This document shows positions 23,787-35,400 of a stretch of 64,000 nucleotides of DNA, piece by piece. Both the position numbers and the translations under genes were made by a program. Every line of letters begins with the position of its first letter. The first letter of the stretch is position 1. The DNA lies in assembly GCA_963920575.1 (NCBI GenBank), contig OY986968.1, forward strand, positions 10,223,485-10,287,484, given 5' to 3'. The DNA comes from Narthecium ossifragum. Its lineage: Eukaryota; Streptophyta; Magnoliopsida; Dioscoreales; Nartheciaceae. The notes below the pieces were generated by a model. It had not been told where the DNA came from. It did no database searches and saw only the letters and a list, made by a program, of their open reading frames with translations.

Positions 23787-23871
23787 GTGTTAAAGAGGTT
23801 GATTAAGGGTGACAATCTAGCAATTGAGATGGTTATAAGACTGTTCAGAGTGGACTTCAATGCACTCATCA
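23787..23871 (-). mobile_element. Remnant of the Athila-2 5' LTR
   Basis: On the - strand it reads TGATGAGTGCATTGAAGTCC through ttaatcaacctctttaacac, the first 85 bases or so of the Athila LTR. Gag leader sequence follows at once, so about 1.35 kb of LTR plus the PBS has been deleted. The + strand flank (tctac, 23872 on) is the last part of Athila-1 pol, marking the insertion point of Athila-2. Confidence 0.8.
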
Positions 23872-25138
23872 TCTACGAGGGATGACCTTTCTACTATCTA
23901 TCATTACCTTTTTAATTAGGTTAAATTGTTTTAGTTTGTTTGTTTTCTTTCTCATTTCCTTTTGTTTGCTATTTTATGATTTTTTTAGGATGTTTGGACC
24001 ACCGTCTACCTTACTTGAGAGTTTCAGCCAACCATTCAGGAGATGTGAAATTCGACCACCCTGAGGAACCTTGGGTAGGCTTACAGCTATTTTGCCAGGT
24101 GGTCTTACTCCTATATCAATTTATAATTCTTATCTATTATATTTAAAATTTAAACATGCACCTTGTTTTATTCTATTGTCATGTTTAGCACACATTGAGG
24201 ACAATGTGAATTTCAGGTTAGGGGATGTAGGCATACATGACCTTATGCATGCTACTTTGTGGATTTAATAGTGTTGAATTGAGCATGTTACTAGAAATTG
24301 TACATGAGCTGAAATTTTTATACTTATTATACATGTTGCTTTCACATTGATTGACCTATGCATGGATTGCATGTGTGATAACCTGAAGGTAGAATATCAT
24401 GTGATTCACACACAAACACTTTATGTGCAATGGCAATTATACTTACCAGAGGAATGAGCATGCTTTTGTTAACCTGGACCATGATTTCAACTTTAGCTAG
24501 TATGTGAGTATTGCATGCACACAAAAAAAAACAAAAAATATATATATAGTGAGCTTCTGAAGCTTGATTCGTAGCCGCTGGATCTGATTCTTAAGCCCGA
24601 GGAGTGTTTTACATTTAGTGCCCTAAAGCCGTCTGGTTTGGGAGTCATTGGCTTGAGGTCGTTACATGGATCCAGTTGTAGCTTAAGGGATCAAGCTGTG
24701 CCTAAACGATTACTCAGTTATCTACTGAGTAACCGGGTGTTCTTTCCTCGGGAAGTGGGGAGCTCACGTAAAAAGATAGAGCCACTGATAGCTAAAAACA
24801 AAAATATGTAATTTAAGTGCGAGGGTTGGATGATTAGTCAGGGAAATAGTGGTGTGTTTGGACTAATCGTGAGTAGAATTTGCTTTTGTATGTAACCTTT
24901 ATTTGTCACGTCACATGTGTTCATCTGGATAGTGATTAGCATGTTTGAAGTGTAGCAGTTAATTTCATGTGTTGGTAGTATAAGAAGTTTTCGTGCTCTG
25001 TAGTATATAGAATACTATTTACTTGATAAGATAGAACTCTTATTATGCATGTCTACAGCCTTAGACCGTTGGTGTGCTTAATTACATTTTCATGCGTTTT
25101 AAATTGCTACAGACTAGCAATAAGCTGGTTGAGGGGTG
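23872..25138 (+). mobile_element. Athila-1 pol end and 3' untranslated region
   Basis: The segment opens with the final pol codons (..Y-E-G-stop at 23883-23885), matching the Athila-2 end (17979-17990). The 3' UTR follows with gtttggaccaccgtctacc, cattgaggacaatgtgaatt and gagtaaccgggtgttct. It ends in a purine tract, gttgaggggtg, just before the LTR. It is read as the continuation of Athila-1, separated from 8095 by the nested copia and Athila-2. The integrase part between these two pieces is absent. Confidence 0.75.
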
Positions 25139-25479
25139 TGATGAGTGCATGAAAGTGCACTCTGAACAGTCTTATAACCATCTTTATTGTTGGATTGTTA
25201 CCCTTAATCAACCTCTTTAGTACCATTTTTATATTTATATGTTGCTTCACATAGTTGTTTGGAAAATGCAGGAAATTGGAGCTAAAAGAAGCTGAAAAGA
25301 TTACATGAGTCAACTTGGAAGATTAAATTGTACCTGCTCATGCAAAACCAGATGATGTGTCATATATGATTGGAAAGCTCTTGAAGTCTAGTTTTGGGAG
25401 AATTTTACGGTTCCGAGTTTCTTAGAGGAAGTTACAGTATTTTGAGTACCATTGGCATAGTGTTGAATGGTAAAAGAGA

Positions 25480-25685
25480 CTGGCGATCGACCGTCACATC
25501 ATCTGGATCATCCGCCAGATCGACCGTCGCGCTCACTATAGTAGCGGTCGACAGTCGCATCATCCGTCAGATTGACAGTGAGCCTCTGTCACAAAAAAGG
25601 CTTCTCAGGGTCGATGCGAAAATCGATCGTCACGTTTCCAAATAAAGTTGCACATTTAACGGTTGACTGTCAAATCGACCGTGAG
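25480..25685. repeat. CGGTCGAT palindrome cluster in Athila-1 LTR
   Basis: The cluster reads gcgatcgaccgtcacatcat, then gtagcggtcgacagtcgcat, catccgtcagattgacagtg and aaaaaggcttctcagggtcgatgcg in sequence. It is the reverse complement of the module in the copia LTR, including the tcacagagcctgacgga phrase in degenerate form. The TATA box follows at 25732. Confidence 0.88.
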
Positions 25686-25731
25686 CGTAAATAGGAAACC
25701 GGATCTAACCCGATTTTAAGATTTTGGAGGT

Positions 25732-25739
25732 TATAAATA
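25732..25739 (+). promoter_or_regulatory. Putative TATA box of the Athila LTR
   Basis: TATAAATA in the context ggaggttataaataggaaac. It sits in the middle of the LTR and directly after the palindrome cluster, where the U3/R boundary is expected. The Athila-2 LTR has a weaker counterpart near 16210. Confidence 0.55.
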
Positions 25740-26570
25740 GGAAACTTAGGGTTATTCAAGAGGATGTTTTTTAAGCTTTTTGGGGGACTTTTCTGGAGGA
25801 AGAAAGAGACCAATCCACCATCCATAGACGAGTAATCTTCAGACATGGCGGACGGATGACTGAGCAAGTACGAGGGTTTCCTCTTCATCGATGATTCATG
25901 TTTTAATCTTCAATGTTTAAACTCTATATATGTATTGGATCTTCATAGATGCTTATATGGTTGAACATTATTATAATTCCAGTCCTGCTTTCGTTATGAT
26001 ATTGTGATCCCATAGTTATCTCTCTTGTTCTCCTACCTAGTCTCGTCAAATCTTTGCTATGTATTGCCCGTAGTGACAACTGGTATTGCATATTCTTAGG
26101 GATCAGGTAAGACAAGGTTAGGGCTTGGTCCCGTAAAACTTTTGATGCACGTTGCCTGTAGTGACAGCCGGTATCGTGTATTTTTAGGTTCTGGTAGGAC
26201 AGACTTAGGCCAATAACGAAGAAGAACCAATCATAGAAAGAGACATTCATATTCTGCTAGGTGCATAATTCTGTATCTTACTGTTGAAGTGATTGGGATG
26301 TGAATCCTTCGACTGAGTTTTACATGAACCATTGGTAAGAGAAGAACCCAAGTCTGAGTGAGGGATTCTTGAAGCCTAGCCTCATCCAAATCCTGATTTC
26401 CTTTGTTAACTTAGTTTTACCGTTAAATCTTCGATCTAACTTTCTTAACTCTTACGCTATTGATCGTTTTCGATATATTGTTATATGTTATTTTTATCCT
26501 TTCTACTTGTCTCCCTGTGGGATCAACCTCTCTTATACTGTACTGCACCGCGACCGCTGCGCGAGACACA

Positions 26571-27545
26571 TTTGAGCGACATCACTACTTCGGATGAAAT
26601 ACCTGGCATGTCAGTGGACCACCAAGTGAAGACATCGGCATGCTCCTTCAATAGCACTTCTAATTTAGCTACCAGAATGGGTGGAAGGCCTCATGTCTTG
26701 CATGCTTCCTCCTCCTTGAGCTGGATTGTCCTCAACTCCTCTGCTAAGGTGCCTCCTTCAAGGGAGAGGTCTCCTCTAGTATCCAGTTCGGTTAAGTTCA
26801 TCGCACCCCTTCCCTTCAACGTTGTCTGATAGCAACTCCTAGACTGGTGTTGATCTCCTTTGACAACTCTTACTCCGCTCTTGATAGGGAACTTCATGGT
26901 GATGTGATAGGATGATGTAATTCCTAGCAACCTATTTAGCGCCGGTCGTCCGATGATGGCATTGTAAGCTGAGGGCCGCTTTACTACCATGAAATGCGTC
27001 ATCACCACAGCTTGGTGTGGTGCGTCTCCGAAGGTTACTGGTAGGGAGATGGAGCCCTCTAGATTAACAGTTTTGCCTGCAAAGCCTACCAACGGGGTAT
27101 TTACCGTCTTCAATTGTCTAGCTCTGATACCCATCTTGTCGAAGGCATCCCAGTACAACACGTCTGCGGAGCTGCCGTTCTCAATTAGAATGCGGTTGAC
27201 CTTCGCATTGACGATGGTCGTTGTCACCACGAGAGCGTCATCGTGAGGGGTCACAATGTCCCGAGAATCCTCCTCGGGAAAGGTGATGGGTTCGTGCTTG
27301 AACCCAACCCCTTGGACAATCGAGCATACTGAATCAGATGTACCCCCGGAGTAAAACATCCTGGTTGAGCAGGAGTCTCCTCCGCTTGCATGACTTCCAA
27401 GGATGCTCTGTATCTCCAGAACGGGTCCATCTTTGGGCAGGAAGGGATCTGATTGGTCACAGCTATAGTCTCCTACTTCTGATTCTGATCCAGAGCCTCT
27501 GGCGAAACAAGGCCCGCCTGAAACTAGGGCAAGACGCCTTGCCAC
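26571..27545 (-). pseudogene. Tat-type gypsy protease and start of RT, truncated
   Basis: The ORF at 27545-26691 carries the Tat/Retrosat-style protease region with FPEEDSRDIVTPHDDALVV, then ILIENGSSADVLYWDAF and YNAIIGRPALN. The active site normally has Asp before N/S-G-S-S; here it is Glu (IENGSS), so catalysis is probably lost. After a stop the RT N-terminus is readable to 26571 (LLKEHADVFTWWSTDMPGIS), where the Athila-1 LTR cuts it off. The rest of pol and the 3' LTR are not in this window. Confidence 0.87.
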
Positions 27546-29085
27546 ACCAACTGTTCGATGAAGTTCTTTAGGTATCGGCAGTCGGTGCTATGGCCTTCCT
27601 GCCGATGATATAGACAATATAGACCCATGGCCTCAGGCTGGCCTCTCTGCTGTTGAGAGGGTTCCTCGGATGGCCACTTCATTTTCTTCTTCTCCACTTG
27701 CATCAAGATTTCATCCAGGGAAGCATTCAATGGAGTATAAAAGGTATACCGCATGTCCTTATTCTCCTTCTTCTTTTGTGGTGGTGTCGTTGGGTCGGTC
27801 TTGGCTATCTCTGCCACTGGACGCTTTCCGCCGAGATGCTCTCTCTGAGCCCGGATAGCTTCTTCCGTTTTGGTGTACTCCTCAGCCTTATTTAAGAGCT
27901 CGATATAGCTGAGCTTGTCTTCGTCACCACCCTGGAAGATATGCCAATATGCAAACTCTGAGGTCAAACCATCCCGAAAGAAAGTTTTGGCGAGAGTGTG
28001 GTCGAGCTGGTCGACTTGAACGGCTTCCGCCTGGAAACGTTTGAGATAGCTTCTCAGGTTCTCATCGTACTTCTGCTTGATAAGCTGGAGGCTGGAGGTG
28101 GTTTTCTTCCTTCGTTGGCTACTGAGGAAGTGAGTTCGGAAAGACCTCACCAAATTATCGAAAGATTCAATCGACCTGGGCGTCAGTGCGTTGAACCATG
28201 CTCTGGCAGGACCCTTGTGCGTCGTTGCGAAAGCATGACATTTCAGAGTTGGAGCGGCTCCATAAAGCTTCATGAAGGTCTTGAATGACCCTAGATGGTC
28301 ATTCGGGTCTTGCTTGCTGTCATAGGTCTCTAACGTTGGCATTTTGAACCACCTCGGGATGGGAGCATCCTCGATTTCACGAGAGAACTTTGAGACGCCT
28401 AGCTCATCCTGCTTCTGGACGGGTAGTCCAAGCTACTCCCTATTGGCTTCGAGGTAGTCTCGGAGGTCTTTGGTGTTACTCAATCTCGAGTGCACCATTT
28501 GACGGTTCGTTCGGGAGCCACCATACGAGAGGCGGGTGTGGACAGATCGCCGAGGCGGCCGACCTCGTCTCTAGGGACCTTGTCGATTGATGGCGGAGTG
28601 CTGGCAGCTCCTCAGTTCAGACCGATATGAGGAGGCGACGTGGCTACAGGCTCCTTCGTCCCTACGAGGAAAAGAGGGCCCTCGAGTAGCACTATCCGTT
28701 CTGGATCGTCGTTGGGAATGGAGGTCCGTTGGGCCCTCCCTTCCCTCTGATGCCAAGTGGGTGCCTTGTGGGCTCGAGCTGGTAGTGGTCAGCTTCCATC
28801 TGCCAACGATCGAAGCACCCCAGTCATGTTCTCGAATTGTGCTTGAAATTCCTCCCGGAACTGGACTTGCATCGTGAAGAATTGGTCCAACGTCATGAAG
28901 CCATCCGCTCCAGGGGTTGAGGATCCCGATAGTGTAGGAATAACAGAAGGTGTGACTTGGTTAACAGCTGGCGCCTTCTGACTAGCAGGCGCCTTTTGTG
29001 GACGATGAGTTGTCCCTTCCTTCGCCTTCTGGGAGCGGGTGCGTAGGGGAGCGACGTCATCTGTTGAGGGGGCTGGCTCAGCCAT
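27524..29085 (-). pseudogene. Tat-type gypsy gag
   Basis: The gag starts at ATG 29085 (MAEPAPSTDDVAPLRTRSQK). It is out of frame between about 28786 and 28343 and continues as a 272-residue ORF (28342-27524) with the Retrotrans_gag fold: YDSKQDPNDHLGSFKTFM, ARAWFNALTPRSIESFDNL and KQKYDENLRSYLKRFQ. A CLYHRQEGHSTDCRYLK block near its end is the zinc-knuckle-like region of Tat elements. The gag and protease ORFs overlap by 22 bases in different frames. Confidence 0.87.
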
Positions 29086-30381
29086 CTTGGAGTTGATCTA
29101 GATGTTTCTTGAAGAAACCCAAACAAACGTTTGGAGGACGTCAAGATGAAGATCTTCACGCTAGGAAGGTCTCGTCGTATCCCAAGATCGCCTCACACGC
29201 TAAAGGAGGTCTCGCCTGCTCTCCACGGTAGAGCTCCCCCCCCCCCTGGAGCTCGAACTATCTTCCTCTCCTTCTCATCACCGGTCGCCGGTCGCTGTGG
29301 AACCGCCGAAGACGAGAGAGAGCTGCTGGAGAGGATAGTTGGTTGTCGGAGGAGAAGTGCGTCGTCGCGAGAGAAGACTTCATGGAGGCCGGAGGAGAGC
29401 TAGGCCGCGATCGTTGGTGCCGAAAGCGAGGACGGAGAAGAAGGATCCGAAGGTGATCTCATCCCAATCTGGGGGCTTGGAGTCGACACCGATATGGTCG
29501 TGAAACCGGTATCGGAGCCGGCCTCCTTTCCTTGCTATGCTTCCTCCATCCTTTCCTTGATGTGAAGTCGATCTGGCCGTGAAGCCGGTGTCGGAGGAGG
29601 ACACCGATCTGGTCGTGATCCGACTTCCTAGCGTCAAAGCTGGTGTCGTCCGCACGTCGAGGCTGGTGGCGTCCAAGCTTCACATTGGGGTTGGACAAGC
29701 ACCTTGATCTGACCTCTGTCGCCGTCGAGGAAGCTGGCTTGAACCAAGGAAGCGCCGGCTTGAACCCTCGCTGGAGATACTGGTCGTGCGGCGAGTGAAG
29801 GGGATGGAGCTACGTCACGGGACCACCGTTCATCAAGATCTGGTGTCGTGCTGCGTCGCTAGACCGTCAGGGGAGATGGGGAAGCCACTGAAGAAGATCT
29901 CGTCATGCCTTGGTGCCACGAGCTTGAGGTCACGAATGGCGACGGACGGTTGATGAAGATCTAGTCGGGCCGTTGGAGGGCGGGGGGGGGCGGGGGGGCG
30001 CGTTTCAAAAGAATCCAGTGAAGCTCTCGCCGGGCCATCGATCGCATGGAATGCTAGAGATCAGGGGTATCGCCGAAGGAGATCTTGTTGGATGTGGGGA
30101 TTGAAGTGGCAGGTTCGCGGCTGTGCAACGGCGGTGAGGGACGACCACCCTTGGGTTGGATCGGATGTCTCGCTGGCATCTCTAAGACTCCACGAGGAGG
30201 ATGCGTCAGTGGGCTTTCTCCTTCTTGAGCGTCCTCTCTTTCTCTCTATCTGGTGATGAGGAGCGGTGTGGTCTCTCGGGCCGGAAGAGAGATATGAGGA
30301 CTCCTTGATCGCTCTCCCGTAGATCATCCAATCCACAGACTGCAGCAACCTTCTAGAAGCTTAGACTGGACAGAAATCTCA
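29086..30381 (-). other. Tat element leader region
   Basis: This is 1.3 kb of GC-rich sequence between PBS and gag. Both strands have only chance ORFs. It is rich in gatctggtcgtg and gtcggaggag-type repeats and contains a poly-G run (cgggggggggcgggggggc) near 29985. Long untranslated leaders are normal for Tat/Retand elements. Confidence 0.65.
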
Positions 30382-30399
30382 ACCCCATGGTGGGCGCCA
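30382..30399 (-). other. Primer-binding site of the Tat element
   Basis: Read on the - strand: TGGCGCCCACCATGGGGT, three bases after the LTR end ..TATCATCA. The TGGCGCCCACC(G/A)TGGGG form is common in plant Tat-type gypsy elements. Confidence 0.8.
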
Positions 30400-30402
30400 A
30401 TT

Positions 30403-32076
30403 TGATGATATAAGGATCTGAAAACAAGACAGATGTTAGTCACATGAGCTTCGGAGAAAACGGTGGACCTTCGGAGCGTCAGGGAAGACGATCGCTAGCC
30501 CTGCATGGGAGATAAAGATCAAAGTAAATCCAAAGCCGAGTGGTCTCGGGACTCTCCCCCGATGCCTAAGTCAAGATTCAAGAATTCATGATCACATTTC
30601 ATCAAAGTTCCAAGGCCGAGACTTAAAATAAAAAAAACCGTACCAAGAGTGGTGGTCTTGTGTCCCTTTTAGGCGGAGCTATGCCCTAGTTGGTACCTCC
30701 TTTTTAAGGAAGAAGGTTCATGATATATATGAAATGGTATACACCAATATTAGGTCATGCACTAATGGAAGCACACGTATATTAAGGAAAGCAATAACCC
30801 ACCTTGCCTTACATGGTGTCACGAGTGGTCTACTCGTGATCCTCTCGTAATGGGTCTCTACTGCTCCAATCGATCAGAATTGAGTCTGATCGGGCTTGAT
30901 TGAGTCCAACTGGCTGATTTGGCTAATTGGATCGAATCTAGCTTAAGGAATTGGGTCAGCCTTGACTCGATTGGGCTAAGTAGCTTGGCTTGGCTGAACC
31001 GGACTTGATCCAATGGCTGAGTTGGTCAAGATCGGCTGGGAAGATCTGACGGCTAAGGAGTCGCCGGAGTAGATTGCCGGCGTAGGGGCGGCGGCTACGG
31101 TCGGGATAGTGGCAGGGAAGGTCGCGGGGTGATGGGGAATAGATCCAACGGGTTGGATTGGTCGGAGGATGGCTAGATGGACGGGATCTGGTGGTCGACG
31201 GCGGCGGGTTTGGGTTTATCGGGGTCGGGGACGACGGGGAGGGTTCTGCGGGGCTTTGGGACGTCGTAGAAGACCGGGATCTGGTCTAGGGAGGTTGGCA
31301 GCGTACTTTGGAGGTAAGATATGGGTCGGACGCGGAAAGGGCGGCGGAGCTGTGAAGTGGAGGTTGCCGGGGAACGGCGCCGGAGGGGACGAAGGGCGGA
31401 GGGAAGGGTATGGCCGGAGTCGTGGTGCCAAGGGGAAGAGGATGGCGGGTTTAGATGGCGACGGGGGTGGCCGGAGAGGGGAGAACGACGGTGAGCTAGG
31501 GTTTGAGCACGGGAGAGAAGATGGGGAAGAAGATGAACAGTGTTGGGATGACGTGGCGGTGGGGTCGCTGACGTGGCGGAGAGAGAGTGACGGGGAGAAG
31601 GAAATTAAAGGTGAAGGCGATGCCAGCTGCGGAGAAGATGACCGACGGAGAAGAAGATGGATCTATGGTGGATAACTGGTGAAATCTACTTTACTTCTAC
31701 TCCTATGATATTCTACTCCTATAATAACTTATCAACTATTCTTAATAATTCATCTCATGCATTTATCATAACCTAATACAAACTACTAATGTCCTTTTAT
31801 AGAGACCTTGACAGAGTCCTAATCCACTAAAAAACCCCCTTGCTTAATTAGCAAGTAATAAGGTTTCTGACTCAACTCAACTTCTTAACTCAAAAGCACT
31901 CTTAACTAATTCCTAACAATCAACTAGGACTCAAATAAAAAATAATAATAAATCCTAATTAAATACTCTAGTTTGAATTAGGAAAGTCCAAGTCAAACTA
32001 GGAAAGAGGCTGAACCAGTTTGATTCCTCTTCTGAGTTCGGATCCAATTGATCGAGTCGGATCGACTCGTATCACA
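30403..32076 (-). mobile_element. Tat-type 5' LTR next to the ARF 3' end
   Basis: The 3' end of the LTR is fixed by the PBS at 30399. The 5' end is proposed at TGTGATACGAGTCG (32076 reading down), which gives TG..CA ends and about 1.67 kb; this boundary is less certain because no second LTR is present. The GC-rich stretch 31060-31680 yields a long Gly/Arg-rich ORF (31169-31675) that is not gene-like. The LTR places a promoter-bearing element about 390 bases beyond the ARF stop, in the same orientation as the ARF gene. Confidence 0.6.
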
Positions 32077-32465
32077 TGACGATGGTGAAAATATGCCAAA
32101 CGATCAAAAACTGGAGAAAACAACCCATAACTTCAAGATCATGTGGCACCTGTTTGTAACTACATTCAGTTCAAAAACCCTCAGAAAAGAGGGCCTCTGA
32201 ACAGGGAAAGAAATGATATAGATGCATAGACCATGGACGTTTCAGAAACAAGGAAAATAAAAAGGCATTACAGAAGCGAAAGCGAAAGAAAGTTCAAAGC
32301 AGTATGACGCGAAAACATAGTTCGTCATAATATATTTGCAGATAGTTTAGTTCCAGTGTAGGACAAGCATATATTTAAGAGTTCAAAACCTATATGCCAG
32401 GATGCCATCCTGCCCAGTGGAAAGACAAGTTTTATATGTCTCTCTTGATATACAAGAGAGTAGAT
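32077..32465 (-). other. 3' flank / probable 3' UTR of the ARF gene
   Basis: No ORF or repeat is seen. The segment is AT-rich and lies between the ARF stop codon and the Tat LTR. No canonical AATAAA is visible on the - strand, so the polyadenylation point is unknown and could lie near or inside the LTR. Confidence 0.5.
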
Positions 32466-35400
32466 TCATATTGCTGTCGGAGTGCCCGTTTCCAACGAAA
32501 ACCTGGATATATTGATTGAAGATGGAGCCTCCTTGGAGCAGCTTCGGGCATCTTCACCAGAAGCACGATACGCCATCATCTCTACCTCTTCATTAGAGTA
32601 TATCAAAATCCTGGAAGCAATTTTGCAAAATTTCCTGCAGAATCACATATTCCTAATTCAGTTGACAAACATAGAGCAGCATGGAGCGGATCATTCACTT
32701 TCTGAAAGAGAGTTGGTGATACTTAACTGCCATGGATCTTCTCCGATAAGCATCATATCGTGCTCATCATCCGTATACAAAACTTGCCATCCTTTCTCCG
32801 GATCATCCAGAAGCCCCTCCATGTTGAATTGTCTTTCTAGCTCACGTATTAGATCATTATATCCAGCAAACTTTGACAGATCGATATCCCTGCCTACAAC
32901 ACCCCCTTGCTTGTGGACCTGCAAAATTGATCTTATAACAGAGTTCTACAATATGTTTCCAACAGCATAAACAAGTTCAACAAATAACACTTACTTTTGT
33001 GCAAGTCCGCCCAATAGATTGAATTGACATTTGAGATTTTGGTGACGATAAAGAGGTTGTTGGAGAAGTATACAGATTCTCATCCGAACCATTTGCTACT
33101 TTAACACTTTCAGTTAAGTGAAAACCAAAAAGCCTACAACTTTTCTGAGCACCAGATGAATTGTCATCCTTCCCTTCATCATTTTTCTGCATGCCATAAA
33201 CTGGTTGAGGACATGAAAACTGAGTATTTGCTTGTTGAAACATTAGCACCGAAGATGGCGAAGAGACAAGAGCCGACGAAGAAGATGGCTGTGCAACAGC
33301 ATTGCCTCCATGAACTAGTACAGACCATCCACTTCCAGAACCAGGCACACCCATGCCTTTGGACTTTCCAGACACATCCTTTTCTGTTGTGGTTTCCCGT
33401 AGGGCTCCTACATATGGTGGCATGAAAGAACCTATTTCTTGACCTTGCAAGACCTTATGGAATCGAATAGATTCCTCAAATCCTGTTCCCATGTGGAAGA
33501 AGTCTGAGTTCCCAGCTGGAACTCTGACGCTGCTTCCCCGAGCTGCTAACATATAACTATTAACATCGGTGATACATCTCCTCCCATCAAGGAATTGATT
33601 TCTTCTTATCTCAGACAACTGAGGACTTGTTACACCAATGACATCATATGGAGCTCGAAAACCCATAATTTCTTGACCTTGCAAGACCTTGTTGAACCTT
33701 GCAGATTCCCCCAAGTCCAGATATCCATTTCCATCTATGAGTGTGAATAAGAGCAAGATACATGATCACACAAGCAAGAGGTGGCTGCTCAAGAGAAATA
33801 ATTTCACCCAGGAGAAAAGAACTTACTCAGAACTGAAAAATCCGGATTGGAGGGAAGACACACTCTGGTTCTCTTTGAACCAGGTGCTGACAAACCATTG
33901 GAACCCGAAAGAGGACCAGATGGCTCAATCTCCCATGGAGACACTCGGTTTTGTCGGCTGGCATCTACATCATCATCCCACCTAACCTGTGACGACGAGC
34001 ATACTATTTGAGAACAGCATGTTACGTAAAAGAAAAACGTCAGCAATAGCAAGCAATCGTTCATAGTATCCGAGTCTTCCATTGGAGAACACAGAAATAG
34101 CAAGTAAAAAAAATAATAATGGAGACTGATGATTGTTCCAACTAAGATGAAAAGTTCCCAAGAAAACTGATTGTAGTCTGATCTGCTATTAAGGCTCACT
34201 GGCCAGAGGCAGTAAATAACAGCCAATATCATAGGAAACTTACAGCAGGCAAACCTGCAAGTTTAATTTGTTATGTTAAAGAAATAACCAAACAGGAAAC
34301 GAAAAAAAAACTTATGGATTCCGCCTCTAGTGGAGCCCATCCTGGATCATTGGAATATAGGTAGAAAATCGGACATAAAAATTTGGTGAACAGAACTCAA
34401 GCACAATGCAAGTTCGATCATGATACTAATGAAAATGGTATGAGGTTGAAGAAAAAAGATTTAAACATACACATGCAGATAAAGTGCAAGTGAGTTTTGT
34501 TCTAAATTCTGTTCACATGCTGATTAGTCTCGTTAACCAGACAAGATGAAGAGTAACCAACCAATAAGACAAATCTTCTCAGTATACAACAAGCTTTGTA
34601 ATTTTGCTTTCAAAAAGCCAGTTCTACAACAAGGTATCTAAATACCACAGGTGTCAGCAAGGATTGTTGTGCCGTCAGCATGGACTGTCCCGGAGTTCTA
34701 CCGGTCCGACACGGGCATTTGACCCTCCGGGACATGTATATTGGATTTTTGGCCCTTTGGGGTATGTTAAGAGTTGTTTGGGCAACCAAAGTCAAATATT
34801 ATATAATTATTCCTAAGGAATAATAATAATATTTTTTTGTTTAAAATTCTGTGTCGGACTATTAAAACTCCATTCTTGTCCGTGCCGCTCATGCCATCAT
34901 GGCACTAAATGACATACCTATGTGTCAGGGTCGACAATATAGTCATGCCAATAGCCCACAGGAGTGACATTTGTCGGCCATGCCGGTTCGTGCCAACCGG
35001 CACAAGAAACCTCGGGTACAAGTCGAACACTCCTCTTTTTCCATTTCATTGTAGAGGTAAATTGCTCCCTTCCATTACTCACCAGAATATTTTTCCTACT
35101 GTTTTTATTAGTCAGAAGCAGAAGAAATGCCGAATATCTCACAACATAGCTCCGTTTGAACCTTTCTACAAATTCCTACTGTCAATAACTGCTCATAAAG
35201 GTACTTCCAGTCAGCATAATTTTTTTCTTACTGCAATAATTTAGGCATCAGAAGTGTTCCAAAAGCAGAAACAGGGAATCAGACATCACAAAATGATCGG
35301 GGGACTGATATTCTCTTATAGTCAGGACCAATACTTGATGTTCTTGGTTGTTTTTATACAAGCACTAGAGCAGAGAAGCAGTAGTGGAAGTTTGAACCCC

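Larger units (their letters stand above)
25139..26570 (+). mobile_element. Athila-1 3' LTR
   Basis: The LTR starts TGATGAGTGCATGAAAGTGC after a polypurine tract and ends GCGCGAGACACA, about 1432 bp. It contains a TATA box TATAAATA at 25732 and, 45-50 bases upstream, a CGGTCGAT cluster. Downstream, tccctgtgggatcaacctc near 26510 is the usual U5 landmark of Athila LTRs. At 26571 Tat reverse-transcriptase sequence on the other strand begins, so Athila-1 probably inserted into that element; the TSD cannot be checked here. Confidence 0.85.

Noticed and set aside
31169..31675. 168-residue Gly/Arg-rich ORF on the + strand
   Set aside because: It lies in the GC-rich part of the Tat LTR, on the opposite strand, and shows no recognisable domain; the composition alone explains the open frame.
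32691..32924. PB1 ORF as a separate small Aux/IAA-type gene
   Set aside because: Splice sites and phase join it exactly to exon 10 (K|VHKQG) and exon 12 of the ARF.
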